Positions 54,034 through 64,000 of a DNA stretch of 64,000 nt are shown here, piece by piece. The translations under genes and the position numbers were made by a program. Numbering within the stretch: position 1 is the stretch's first letter; each line of letters opens with the position of its first letter. The notes under the pieces are model-generated. The model saw only the letters and a program-made list of their open reading frames with translations, was not told the DNA's origin and searched no databases. Source of the DNA: Sipunculus nudus (lineage: Eukaryota; Annelida; Sipuncula; Golfingiida; Sipunculidae); the NCBI GenBank assembly GCA_026874595.1, contig CM049317.1, forward strand, positions 36,174,901 to 36,238,900, written 5' to 3'.

Positions 54034-57000
54034 ATGGCCGAGGTGCCGACTTCATCAAATGCCTTCTCAAACTGCCCGGGAGACTGTTGTGTCATATGTA
54101 AATTAAGCTTCACTGAAAATAGACCATCCGTAAGTGTAACAAGGAAGGGCTTACAGAGAATAATCAGTTGCGCTGAACAACGAGGGGAGTCAGAACTTAA
54201 CAAATATCTTAATGAATGTATTTGTTCTTCACCAGTAAAAAAGGTGTTAGTACATCAAACCTGCCGTCGAGATTTCACTGACCAAAAAAGAATCAACAGT
54301 ACTAAAACTGTAGAGGAGCCTTGCGCCAAAAAACTTAGGTCAAGTTTGTTGCCATTCAATCCGAAAGAACACTGTTTGTTTTGTGGAGCATCTGCTGCGC
54401 CAGATGATCGACATCCAGGTCGAAGTCGGGTTCATGCTGTAGAAACTCTCCCCGTACGTGAAAAGCTTCTAGAGTGTTGCGACAAGAGGGTAGACTCCTG
54501 GGCATCTGAAGTAAAACAACGTATTTTAGGATCTATTGACTTGGTTGCAGCAGAAGCTGTATACCATGACAGCTGTTTTTCGCGGTTCTTCCTAAAAAAG
54601 GAATTCGGAGCATCAGCAATAAAGAAGCCCCAAGGCCGACCCGAAGCAAAACAGCTGAAGCAATGGTTATATATGCTTTGTGATTGGCTCGAATCTGAGG
54701 GTGACATGGAACTGTACACAGTTTCAGAACTACATGAAAAAATGGCAACATTTGCTGGTCCTTCAGAAGTTTACGGTGTTAAGAGGCTTAAACAAAAACT
54801 TAAGGAACATTACAAGGAATTTATTTTCTTCGCTGAAATCAGAGGCCGCAAAAATGTTGTTTGTTTCAGAAACATGGCAAAGTTCATAATAAATGATAGC
54901 TGGTACGCAGGGAAGGAAGATAACATTGAAGATGAAACAGAACGTGTTATAAAGACTGCAGCAAGGATTATAAGAGCAGAAATTCGAGAAAGGGAGTATG
55001 ACCTATCCAATTATCCTACCTGCGAGGACATAGAAAATACCGATCGTGGCAAGAAATGGATCCCACGCAATCTGCAATTCCTCTTGAAAATGTTGATTCC
55101 ATCCGAATTAAAACAGAACAGTATTGGACACTGCATTGTCCAGGCAGCCCGACCAAGGTCAGTTATAACACCAACGTTGTTTGGTTTGGGTGTTGAGATG
55201 GACCATGTATTTGGCTCAAAGTGGCTGATTAGTGAACTGTCCCGCTTAGGATTTTCAATCAGCTCTGATGAAGTGACCCGATATAAGCAATCTGTTATTC
55301 AGAGTGAGAATCTTGAGAATCTTCTAGCCGAGTATTTTCCTGGCACATTCACGCAGTGGGTGGCCGATAATATTGATCACAACGTGGCAACTTTAGATGG
55401 ACAAGACACATTCCATGGTATGGGAATTATGGCGATTGCAACAACTAGAAACGACACATTGCCCATCTTGAAATCACGTGCCATTTTCCGACAACCCTGT
55501 ATCAGTGTAAATGATCTCTTAAAGGATAGGGGGGTTCCCATTCTTCAATACATAGGACCATCTGGAAAAGGTCTGTCATCAGTTAATTATAGACCAATTA
55601 TTGAACTACAGGTTCCATACACATTGCCCTCGGAACTGTGCTGTGATTTTCTTTGGCACTCAGGTGGCTTATTCAGTGAGGCTGAAAATCCTAGACCAAA
55701 CTGGTCGGGGTTTATGCAGCATGTTTTCTCTGGAGATCAGTACCCTGCTTCAAAATCCAAAACGCTGCTTCTGCAAATCATTGACTTGAATCCTTCGGAT
55801 GAAACATGCATCTACTCTACATTGCTGTATATTCAAAGCCAAGCTAGGCAACTGAATATACAAACGCCATGTATAACATTTGATCATCCTTTGTGGCTGA
55901 AAGCTATGGAAATAATTACTGCAAATTCAATGAAGATAGTTTGCAGACTTGGCGGATTTCATACAATGATGAGTTTCCTGGGTAGCATTGGATCCATGAT
56001 GAAAGGTTCAGGATTAGAGGAGGCACTAGAAACCGTATATGGACCAAATGCAGTTCATCATATGATGTCAGGAAAGGCAATTTCTAGGGCGTTACGTGGG
56101 CATTTCATGGTGGAGGCCGCTTTAATGAACCAGCTTTTTATGGGAATTGTTCCATGTTCATTGCATAATGGAAACCAAGGTTTCACCTTTACAGAAATAG
56201 ATGAGAATCCACTTGAAGAACATGGATCAGACATTGAGAATGCATCTTCCATTGAGCATACCTGTGGAGATAATGGACCAAGTGACAAGAATCTCGGAGA
56301 GATGGAGAGAGATATCACAATCCTAGAGGATGAACTTGATGAAACAGAAACAAAGAAGATCAAAGCTTTGTATGACGGAGTAAGAGATAAATCTATACCA
56401 GTTTCTCGCATCTTTGAATCAAATGAATTTGTCAAATTGGAGATCTGCTTGGCAAAATATAAAGCAATGCTTTCAGACAGGTCGCCAACAGCAAGACTTT
56501 GGTTGCAGTATATAGAATATGTTGAAACTCTTAAGTTATTCATTAGAGCTGAAAGGACAGGAGATTGGAGTCTTCATCTCATCGCGGTTAGTAGGATGTT
56601 GAATTTATTTGCTGCTACTGCCCATATTAACTATGCAAAAAGTGCACGTCTTTATCTGCAAATGATGCAAGATTTGCCAAATGACCATCCTTGGCTGTAT
56701 AACTGTTTCGCCGAGAATGGATTTCACACTGTCCGCAGAACTAGAAGATACTGGGCAGGTCTTTGGACGGATCTAACCATTGAACAAGTCATGATGCGGT
56801 CTATCAAGAGTCGAGGAGGACTGACCAGAGGAAGAGGCATGACCGAGTCCGTCCGCCTGCAGTGGATCTACAGTATGCACAAATGTGCTGAAGTCCACGA
56901 GGCCATGACGACGCTGACTAATATGAAGCTAGACTCCAGTCAGCAGCAACACATTGAACTAGGAAAATCCAGATGTCAGCGTGATTTCAAAGACCTGACC

Positions 57001-57675
57001 AACATCCAGACATGGTTCAAGCAGCATGACCCCTTTGATGTGAACGAACAGAAACTGCGTTCTTTGTCTTCTGGTTTGAGTGCTTCAGGCAGTGACGGTG
57101 TGAACTGTCACCAGACAGAGGAGATTGGGGCGAAAATCCACAAACGAATCGACAATATGAGTGTCACGGAGGCATCCATTAAAAGAAGCGAGCAAGTTCG
57201 AGCATTAGATCATTTGTACCCGGGAGTCAAAGTTGACAAGCAGAAGGTTCAAATCGATCCAAATATTTTATTTTCTCGCCTGATTGCTATAGTACAGAGA
57301 CAGGAAAATATGGCACCGTATTTCGATTATGAACTGACAGCAGTGCCAACCTCTTTATTCAAAAATGATGCTATGCGAAAACCAGCAAAGGCCCAGCTAG
57401 CTAAATTCCTGACTTCAGGTGTGAAGCCATGTGAGCTTACTAAAGAGGCCATACATGTGCTTGATGGCGGGGCACTTTTGCATAGGGTAAAATGGATGAA
57501 AAAAACAACGTACAAGGACATAGCCAAACAATATGTAGATTATGTTCAGACCAAGTACGGAGACTGCTGTGTCGTATTTGATGGCTATGGTCAGAGCCCA
57601 TCAATCAAAGACCACGAGCATGTAAGAAGACTTGGCAAGACGTGTGCGGATATATATACCTCAATGAATCTATGA
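54034..57675 (+). CDS. Transposase with N-terminal zinc modules and partial FEN/XPG-like nuclease (copy 2)
   Basis: 1,213 codons, collinear with the frame at 4430. All zinc-module residues and the candidate catalytic D445, D617, H643 and E694 are kept; the residue after D617 is H rather than Q. The replacements lie outside the motifs named for copy 1. The frame ends at the same TGA before the nuclease is complete. Confidence 0.85.
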   Translation: MAEVPTSSNAFSNCPGDCCVICKLSFTENRPSVSVTRKGLQRIISCAEQRGESELNKYLNECICSSPVKKVLVHQTCRRDFTDQKRINSTKTVEEPCAKKLRSSLLPFNPKEHCLFCGASAAPDDRHPGRSRVHAVETLPVREKLLECCDKRVDSWASEVKQRILGSIDLVAAEAVYHDSCFSRFFLKKEFGASAIKKPQGRPEAKQLKQWLYMLCDWLESEGDMELYTVSELHEKMATFAGPSEVYGVKRLKQKLKEHYKEFIFFAEIRGRKNVVCFRNMAKFIINDSWYAGKEDNIEDETERVIKTAARIIRAEIREREYDLSNYPTCEDIENTDRGKKWIPRNLQFLLKMLIPSELKQNSIGHCIVQAARPRSVITPTLFGLGVEMDHVFGSKWLISELSRLGFSISSDEVTRYKQSVIQSENLENLLAEYFPGTFTQWVADNIDHNVATLDGQDTFHGMGIMAIATTRNDTLPILKSRAIFRQPCISVNDLLKDRGVPILQYIGPSGKGLSSVNYRPIIELQVPYTLPSELCCDFLWHSGGLFSEAENPRPNWSGFMQHVFSGDQYPASKSKTLLLQIIDLNPSDETCIYSTLLYIQSQARQLNIQTPCITFDHPLWLKAMEIITANSMKIVCRLGGFHTMMSFLGSIGSMMKGSGLEEALETVYGPNAVHHMMSGKAISRALRGHFMVEAALMNQLFMGIVPCSLHNGNQGFTFTEIDENPLEEHGSDIENASSIEHTCGDNGPSDKNLGEMERDITILEDELDETETKKIKALYDGVRDKSIPVSRIFESNEFVKLEICLAKYKAMLSDRSPTARLWLQYIEYVETLKLFIRAERTGDWSLHLIAVSRMLNLFAATAHINYAKSARLYLQMMQDLPNDHPWLYNCFAENGFHTVRRTRRYWAGLWTDLTIEQVMMRSIKSRGGLTRGRGMTESVRLQWIYSMHKCAEVHEAMTTLTNMKLDSSQQQHIELGKSRCQRDFKDLTNIQTWFKQHDPFDVNEQKLRSLSSGLSASGSDGVNCHQTEEIGAKIHKRIDNMSVTEASIKRSEQVRALDHLYPGVKVDKQKVQIDPNILFSRLIAIVQRQENMAPYFDYELTAVPTSLFKNDAMRKPAKAQLAKFLTSGVKPCELTKEAIHVLDGGALLHRVKWMKKTTYKDIAKQYVDYVQTKYGDCCVVFDGYGQSPSIKDHEHVRRLGKTCADIYTSMNL

Positions 57676-58658
57676 TGGCCCACAACAACCAGCAGATCTT
57701 TCTCACAAATGAGAAAAACAAGGCACAGTTCATCTCATTGTTGTGTCGCTACCTGCAAGATGATGGTAAAATTGTACATGTCAGCACGGGAGACGCTGAC
57801 ACCAAGATAGTTGCGTGTGCTCTTCAGTATGCAACACAGGGGAGAGAAGTCACCGTTGTAGCAGATGACACTGACCTGCTTGTTCTCTTGATGTACCACT
57901 GGAATGAAGATATGGCAGATATATGTTTTAAGTCAGAGGCAAAATCGTCCGTGAAACAGAAGGCCAATAAATCATGGAAAATATGTGATCTTGTCAACAA
58001 GGCTGGCAAAACAGTCACAAAACACATATTGTTTCTTCATGCATGGACTGGTTGTGATACTACTTCTGCCACTTTTGGCCAGGGCAAAACTAGTTTGCTT
58101 TCAAAGATGAAAAAGTCCGAGGTAATACAGCAGATATCATGTATAATGGATGATCCTAAGATGTCACCAGATGAAATCGGCAAAGCTGGCATCCGATTGT
58201 TTGTGCTACTCTGTGGTGGCAGAGAAGGTGAGTCCTTGAACAGTCTGCGGTATGCTAAATTCATGGAAATGATTTCAACATGCAAAACCTCACTTGATCC
58301 CCAGAAACTACCACCTACAGAAAGAGCAGCACATTTTCACAGTTTACGGGTCCACCTGCAGGTGATGATTTGGAAGAAACTGAACAACAACGAACTGGAC
58401 CCTGAGCACTGGGGATGGAAACTGTTAGGTAACAGCCTCACGCCACTGATGACGGATTTGGCTGAAGGACCAGACAGTATTCTTAAGTTTATAAGGTGTA
58501 AATGTAGACTGTCAACCAAAAACCCGTGCGGAACAATTGTCTGTTCATGCCGCAAAAATGGTCTCAAATGTGTTACTGCATGTGGAGATTGTAGAGGCGA
58601 AAGCTGTAGAAACGCCGAAAAGATCATAATAGAAGAAGAAAAAGAAGAAGACCAATAA
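57642..58658 (+). CDS. C-terminal part: FEN/XPG-like nuclease remainder and Cys cluster (copy 2)
   Basis: 338 codons, matching 8038-9054 with one replacement (S192G). The acidic nuclease motifs and all nine C-terminal cysteines are present. The overlap with the first frame and the ATATATATA run are identical to copy 1. Confidence 0.75.
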   Translation: MCGYIYLNESMMAHNNQQIFLTNEKNKAQFISLLCRYLQDDGKIVHVSTGDADTKIVACALQYATQGREVTVVADDTDLLVLLMYHWNEDMADICFKSEAKSSVKQKANKSWKICDLVNKAGKTVTKHILFLHAWTGCDTTSATFGQGKTSLLSKMKKSEVIQQISCIMDDPKMSPDEIGKAGIRLFVLLCGGREGESLNSLRYAKFMEMISTCKTSLDPQKLPPTERAAHFHSLRVHLQVMIWKKLNNNELDPEHWGWKLLGNSLTPLMTDLAEGPDSILKFIRCKCRLSTKNPCGTIVCSCRKNGLKCVTACGDCRGESCRNAEKIIIEEEKEEDQ

Positions 58659-58659
58659 A
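58654..58659 (+). promoter_or_regulatory. AATAAA overlapping the stop codon (copy 2)
   Basis: Same arrangement as at 9050-9055. Confidence 0.45.
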
Positions 58660-59811
58660 TATTTCCGTATATGATAGATTAACCATAAATACGTGTTCCC
58701 ATATGCACGTAAAGGAAGGCAAAGCTGGATAGCCATAATTTCTTATTGTTAATTCCATGCAGAGACCAGTGTTGGTTGACAAATGGTCAGCAGTTGGAAG
58801 GGCTCTTGTTTCTAAACCAATAGCTTACCCGTGTTTCTTGATTCTGTAAGATTATAGACTGGAAACCCAAGGTAACATAAACTTATATCAATAGGATGAT
58901 GCGAAACTTGCATATTCCAAGAGGGGTGAATTCTAGTTAAGATTAGTTAAGTAAACGAAAAAAAAGGGGCGATCGTCTCCGCAAAAAAATATCATTACAA
59001 GTTGGTTATATATGTTCATACTGTAAATGTGTTACCATTTATTCCATATAAACCCACTCGACAACCCAATTTATTGGCTTTTTACATTAATCACGTTATG
59101 ATAATCATCAAATTTGCTGATTGAATTCGACGGTTTCAGTGACAAAAGGTGTGCAAGATTACAGCTACAATAAATAAAATGTTCACATATTTTGAAAACG
59201 GACAGATTATAGGAGGAATCAAGTGTAAAATAATTTGTATATGAATTTGGCATACCAAACATTCCAAACGTAATTTAAACAGATCACTCTTAATTTTTTT
59301 TATTGACTCAAATATTTTATATTTAAATATTTAGAATATTTGACAATTCTAATGGATGTAGCACACTTGTAGATGTAGCGCAATAATGTTTACTCATAAA
59401 ATACTGCGTTTCACAGAAAATGTAAAGAAAACGCAAAATACAAGCATTTTAAAATTTAACAAAAATTTAAATTTAAATTTTATAATTCACAAATATAGCA
59501 TTAAATATAGCATGACCATTGATTCTGATGTTTTCAGCAGAACTAAATTATATTATAGGGAAGTTTCAGTGTCCTTCATCAAATACATAAAACAATTTTT
59601 TCCATATAAATAATTTTCACTTATTTTTAATTTTAATTTTAAATTAGAATTATTCAAAAAAATTCAGAAGCCAATCCAAATGAACTCTTCACGCCAAAGA
59701 CGTCTCATATTGCCTATGGCATGTTATATGAGATTTTAATTTGAAGTCAGGTATCTTAAATCACAAAATAGGAACTTTATATGCAAATTTTTTATTTGAA
59801 AATTTTTCAAA
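58659..59811. other. Element 3' noncoding region (copy 2)
   Basis: AT-rich counterpart of 9055-10206 with one extra A in an A run near 58965; no gene recognised. Confidence 0.6.
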
Positions 59812-59956
59812 TTTCAAACTGTTTTAAAATATTTTCCCCAAAGCGGATTTTAGCGGATTTTGGATATGTAATTCTACAGACACTGGCGCTTCAAATGACA
59901 CCAAAATAAGCTTTCTACCATTTTTTTCCACGTGGAACCCTCCAACGACCCGACTA
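59812..59956 (-). repeat. Right terminal inverted repeat (copy 2)
   Basis: Mirrors the left end and ends CAACGACCCGACTA directly before GTA. Confidence 0.87.
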
Positions 59957-59959
59957 GTA
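59957..59959. repeat. Target-site duplication GTA, right (copy 2)
   Basis: Partner of 53086-53088. Confidence 0.9.
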
Positions 59960-60271
59960 GCCGAATGGGGACCAACTTTACAAAGTGGGCTTATATTTGG
60001 CGTATGACACATTTTTTGTTACTGTGGCGCCATCCACGTATTCACCCGCGTGGTTTTCTTTTCCGTCTGCTATGTCTGCTTGGTATCATACAACTTTGTC
60101 CGCTGGTATTTTTAGCAATATTGATCAAGCAAACCTTAGTACCTGTCACAGGTTTATATTTATACTGGGTTAACGGCACCACATAATTGAGTGTATGTTC
60201 TTTTTGGAAAGAAAAATAAAAGTATGAAAACTGACAGAATTGGGATGTATTAAGATATTTAAAAAAATCCC

Positions 60272-60343
60272 TGGAGATGCCGGGGATTGAACCCGGGGCC
60301 TCACACATGCGAAGCGTGCGCTCTACCACTGAGCTACATCCCC
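60272..60343 (-). tRNA. tRNA-Ala(CGC)
   Basis: U26 copy, intact; it lacks the G41C change of U3. Confidence 0.97.
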
Positions 60344-60586
60344 ACCTACTTAGCATTGCAAATGACACTTTCACCTTGAATTTGAATGTTCCGTTTCCAA
60401 AACATAAATACGAATCTAGTATATATTTAACAGGAGTGTTGCGTAATTCATGATCCAGAACGGATATTTTCTGGCGTACATACATTCTCATCGTTTTTAT
60501 CTTACTGGCGTGACACTAAGCAGGTTGTATTGGCCAAAAAATGGGATTTTCATGGAAGGCGGAGAGAATAACAAATCAAAAGAACA

Positions 60587-60658
60587 TGGAGATGCCGGGG
60601 ATTGAACCCGGGGCCTCACACATGCAAAGCGTGCTCTCTACCACTGAGCTACATCCCC
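60587..60658 (-). tRNA. tRNA-Ala(TGC), D-stem variant
   Basis: U26 copy with the C25A change of U3. Confidence 0.87.
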
Positions 60659-60663
60659 AGGAA

Positions 60664-60745
60664 CGACGAGGATGGGATTCGAACCCACGCGGGCAGAGCC
60701 CATTGGATTAGCAGTCCAACGCCTTAACCACTCGGCCACCTCGTC
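60664..60745 (-). tRNA. tRNA-Ser(GCT)
   Basis: U26 copy, intact. Confidence 0.97.
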
Positions 60746-60848
60746 AGATATTTGCCCAGTGGTTAGTGAACAAACAGTGATGCCAAATAAAACGACTGGT
60801 TTAAGATTTGTAAATCAATGCATCTATTGGATCCCATATTAAACGTAA

Positions 60849-60938
60849 CCCGTGATAGCTCAGCTGGTTGAGCGGAGGACTGTAGTGGCGACATGGGCAG
60901 CTATCCTTAGGTCACCGGTTCGATTCCGGTTCGCGGGA
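60849..60938 (+). tRNA. tRNA-Tyr(GTA) with intron
   Basis: U26 copy. The D-loop has GGTTGAGC for GGTAGAGC; otherwise intact. Confidence 0.95.
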
Positions 60939-62187
60939 ACTTTTTCATCAGTGTCGGCATCATTGTGGCAAGTGTTTCCATTTATTTTACACACGTCTTT
61001 TAAGCTCATACGTCTCTGTTCATTCCGGTGTGAGATCTTTAGTTTTTTTCACGATGGGAACCCAAAATACTTTAACACTGTCAAAATTTCGGGAGCGGCC
61101 GGAATTTTTTTCAGGGTTCTTTGTAATGATCTGCGCCCTTAAACTGGTTCTTTCTATCACTACGTTTGTGCGTCTTGCGCAGAAAACGTAAAGCCGCTTT
61201 AAGAGGCAATATTAACCGGTACATTATGCTCTAGCCTCATTTTTAGTAATGATGAACAAAAGAGAATTAGTTTATTGTCTACACCCGCCACCCGCTCGTG
61301 ACCCGTCTCTCAGCCGGCGTGTTCTTGGAATTTCGGCGCCAACTGCCTGTTTTCAACATAATGTTTGCCTTTGTTATGTAAACAGGCATGTTTGACAATT
61401 TGTATATTACTTTGTTCGTAGAGATTTCGAGCAACCATGTCTGATGGAATATGAGGATCAGGCACATGTTTGTTTATTCTGTAGTGTTTGATACTTTTCA
61501 TCAACGTTCTTTCAGCTCATATGTTTCTGTCCACTGCCTGAGAACAGATTTGATTCGCATCACCAAATTTTTTTTTGGCAATACTAATGAAAAATATTCA
61601 TGACATGCCAATGTTTCGATCGGAGGCCGCCGCCGAGAAACAAAAAGCAACCGTATTCTTAACAGGAAATTCATTCATTCAGAGGAACGTCGGAATCCAC
61701 AAGCATGTAAGAGCCAGTAATACTGGCTAAGTGAGAAATCAGAAGAAGCAGCGGCTTAAATAAATAGCGGCTATAAATGAACATAGCTATAACAACATAC
61801 ACCGAAGACCTGAGCACTCTAAAAGATACTCCAGCTGACGGTAGTAAATTACTTAGTGATTTGCTGTGAGGAGTAGCCGAATGGGGACCAACTTTACAAA
61901 GTGGGCTTATATTTGGCGTATGACACATTTTTTGTTACTGTGGCGCCATCCACGTATTCACCCGCGTGGTTTTCTTTTCCGTCTGCTATGTCTGCTTGGT
62001 ATCATACAACTTTGTCCGCTGGTATTTTTAGCAATATTGATCAAGCAAACCTTAGTACCTGTCACAGGTTTATATTTATACTGGGTTAACGGCACCACAT
62101 AATTGAGTGTATGTTCTTTTTGGAAAGAAAAATAAAAGTATGAAAACTGACAGAATTGGGATGTATTAAGATATTTAAAAAAATCCC

Positions 62188-62259
62188 TGGAGATGCCGGG
62201 GATTGAACCCGGGGCCTCACACATGCGAAGCGTGCGCTCTACCACTGAGCTACATCCCC
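62188..62259 (-). tRNA. tRNA-Ala(CGC)
   Basis: U27 copy, intact. Confidence 0.97.
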
Positions 62260-62502
62260 ACCTACTTAGCATTGCAAATGACACTTTCACCTTGAATTTG
62301 AATGTTCCGTTTCCAAAACATAAATACGAATCTAGTATATATTTAACAGGAGTGTTGCGTAATTCATGATCCAGAACGGATATTTTCTGGCGTACATACA
62401 TTCTCATCGTTTTTATCTTACTGGCGTGACACTAAGCAGGTTGTATTGGCCAAAAAATGGGATTTTCATGGAATGCGGAGAGAATAACAAATCAAAAGAA
62501 CA

Positions 62503-62574
62503 TGGAGATGCCGGGGATTGAACCCGGGGCCTCACACATGCAAAGCGTGCTCTCTACCACTGAGCTACATCCCC
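62503..62574 (-). tRNA. tRNA-Ala(TGC), D-stem variant
   Basis: U27 copy with C25A as in U26. Confidence 0.87.
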
Positions 62575-62579
62575 AGGAA

Positions 62580-62661
62580 CGACGAGGTTGGGATTCGAAC
62601 CCACGCGGGCAGAGCCCATTGGATTAGCAGTCCAACGCCTTAACCACTCGGCCACCTCGTC
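62580..62661 (-). tRNA. tRNA-Ser(GCT), T-stem mismatch
   Basis: U27 copy. T65 to A opposes G49 at the base of the T-stem. Confidence 0.9.
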
Positions 62662-62764
62662 AGATATTTGCCCAGTGGTTAGTGAACAAACAGTGATGCC
62701 AAATAAAACGACTGGTTTAAGATTTGTAAATCAATGCATCTATTGGATCCCATATTAAACGTAA

Positions 62765-62854
62765 CCCGTGATAGCTCAGCTGGTTGAGCGGAGGACTGTA
62801 GTGGCGACATGGGCAGCTATCCTTAGGTCACCGGTTCGATTCCGGTTCGCGGGA
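62765..62854 (+). tRNA. tRNA-Tyr(GTA) with intron
   Basis: U27 copy, same D-loop variant as U26. Confidence 0.95.
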
Positions 62855-64000
62855 ACTTTTTCATCAGTGTCGGCATCATTGTGGCAAGTGTTTCCATTTA
62901 TTTTACACACGTCTTTTAAGCTCATACGTCTCTGTTCATTCCGGTGTGAGATCTTTAGTTTTTTTCACGATGGGAACCCAAAATACTTTAACACTGTCAA
63001 AATTTCGGGAGCGGCCGGAATTTTTTTCAGGGTTCTTTGTAATGATCTGCGCCCTTAAACTGGTTCTTTCTATCACTACGTTTGTGCGTCTTGCGCAGAA
63101 AACGTAAAGCCGCTTTAAGAGGCAATATTAACCGGTACATTATGCTCTAGCCTCATTTTTAGTAATGATGAACAAAAGAGAATTAGTTTATTGTCTACAC
63201 CCGCCACCCGCTCGTGACCCGTCTCTCAGCCGGCGTGTTCTTGGAATTTCGGCGCCAACTGCCTGTTTTCAACATAATGTTTGCCTTTGTTATGTAAACA
63301 GGCATGTTTGACAATTTGTATATTACTTTGTTCGTAGAGATTTCGAGCAACCATGTCTGATGGAATATGAGGATCAGGCACATGTTTGTTTATTCTGTAG
63401 TGTTTGATACTTTTCATCAACGTTCTTTCAGCTCATATGTTTCTGTCCACTGCCTGAGAACAGATTTGATTCGCATCACCAAATTTTTTTTTGGCAATAC
63501 TAATGAAAAATATTCATGACATGCCAATGTTTCGATCGGAGGCCGCCGCCGAGAAACAAAAAGCAACCGTATTCTTAACAGGAAATTCATTCATTCAGAG
63601 GAACGTCGGAATCCACAAGCATGTAAGAGCCAGTAATACTGGCTAAGTGAGAAATCAGAAGAAGCAGCGGCTTAAATAAATAGCGGCTATAAATGAACAT
63701 AGCTATAACAACATACACCGAAGACCTGAGCACTCTAAAAGATACTCCAGCTGACGGTAGTAAATTACTTAGTGATTTGCTGTGAGGAGTAGCCGAATGG
63801 GGACCAACTTTACAAAGTGGGCTTATATTTGGCGTATGACACATTTTTTGTTACTGTGGCGCCATCCACGTATTCACCCGCGTGGTTTTCTTTTCCGTCT
63901 GCTATGTCTGCTTGGTATCATACAACTTTGTCCGCTGGTATTTTTAGCAATATTGATCAAGCAAACCTTAGTACCTGTCACAGGTTTATATTTATACTGG

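Larger units (their letters stand above)
53089..59956 (+). mobile_element. Academ-like DNA transposon, copy 2
   Basis: 6,868 bp, almost identical to copy 1 over its whole length, with the same ends, GTA duplication and frame break. I noticed about ten amino-acid replacements in the first frame (for example E153V, F212L, D213Y, Q618H) and one in the second (S192G), plus scattered noncoding changes. Its start is 49,604 bp from that of copy 1. Confidence 0.9.
51481..60271. repeat. tDNA unit U25, interrupted by transposon copy 2
   Basis: 1,920 bp without the element and one GTA. Spacer 52154-53088, resuming at 59957. The left spacer resembles that of U2, including CTAAGTGAGAAATC before the element. 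Confidence 0.95.
60272..62187. repeat. tDNA unit U26
   Basis: 1,916 bp. It shares with U3 the variants CATCTATTGG and loss of CTGGTA before Tyr, and with U27 the variants TATCACTACG and GGCAAGTG. Spacer 60939-62187. Confidence 0.95.
62188..64000. repeat. tDNA unit U27 (right end cut by window)
   Basis: Near twin of U26. The spacer from 62855 runs to the window edge, so the array continues beyond it. Confidence 0.95.

Noticed and set aside
1-64000. CRISPR array or prokaryotic mobile island
   Set aside because: Repeats are 1.9 kb and contain intron-bearing eukaryotic tRNA genes; there are no short spaced repeats, operons or ribosome-binding sites.

Overview
The window is eukaryotic nuclear DNA, most likely from an invertebrate animal. 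The tRNA genes have split Pol III promoters (A and B boxes), oligo-T terminators and no encoded CCA. The Tyr genes carry a 17-nt intron just after the anticodon, and the Ser and Ala genes closely match animal tRNA-Ser(GCT) and tRNA-Ala. The phylum cannot be read from the sequence. A marine invertebrate such as a mollusc is a guess based on where this transposon type is common.

About 50 kb is one head-to-tail array of a ~1.92-kb unit, called U1 to U27 here; U1 and U27 are cut by the window edges. A full unit holds tRNA-Ala(CGC) on minus, ~243 bp, tRNA-Ala(TGC) on minus, 5 bp, tRNA-Ser(GCT) on minus, ~109 bp, tRNA-Tyr(GTA) on plus, then ~1.25 kb of spacer with no recognised gene. I count 105 tRNA genes or remnants: 26 Ala(CGC), 25 Ala(TGC), 27 Ser and 27 Tyr. 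Ser and Ala(TGC) are 5 nt apart with no terminator between them, so they are probably one dicistronic Pol III transcript. Tyr is divergent from this pair.

The array shows active turnover. U4 and U18 have collapsed their two Ala genes into one. U19 is shortened by several deletions. U4 has a broken Tyr gene. Several Ala(TGC) copies have damaged acceptor stems inherited as groups (U5/U6; U14/U17/U24). A block of about three units is duplicated at a 5,759-bp offset. A diverged spacer type occurs in U4, U6 and U10, with a patch of it in U23.

Two almost identical ~6.87-kb DNA transposons (3485-10351 and 53089-59956) interrupt U2 and U25 at the same base of the unit, each flanked by the 3-bp duplication GTA. 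Each has imperfect ~150-bp terminal inverted repeats starting TAGTCGGGTCGTTG. Each has a 1,213-codon frame with two N-terminal CxxC/HxxC modules, an RNase-H-like (DDE-type) transposase region and the start of a FEN/XPG-like nuclease. A second, overlapping frame carries the rest of the nuclease and a C-terminal cysteine cluster. The layout and TSD fit the XPG-nuclease-bearing lineage of the Academ superfamily; that assignment is from memory and is not verified. Both copies share the same frame break, and the same insertion site indicates that one insertion was copied along with the array.
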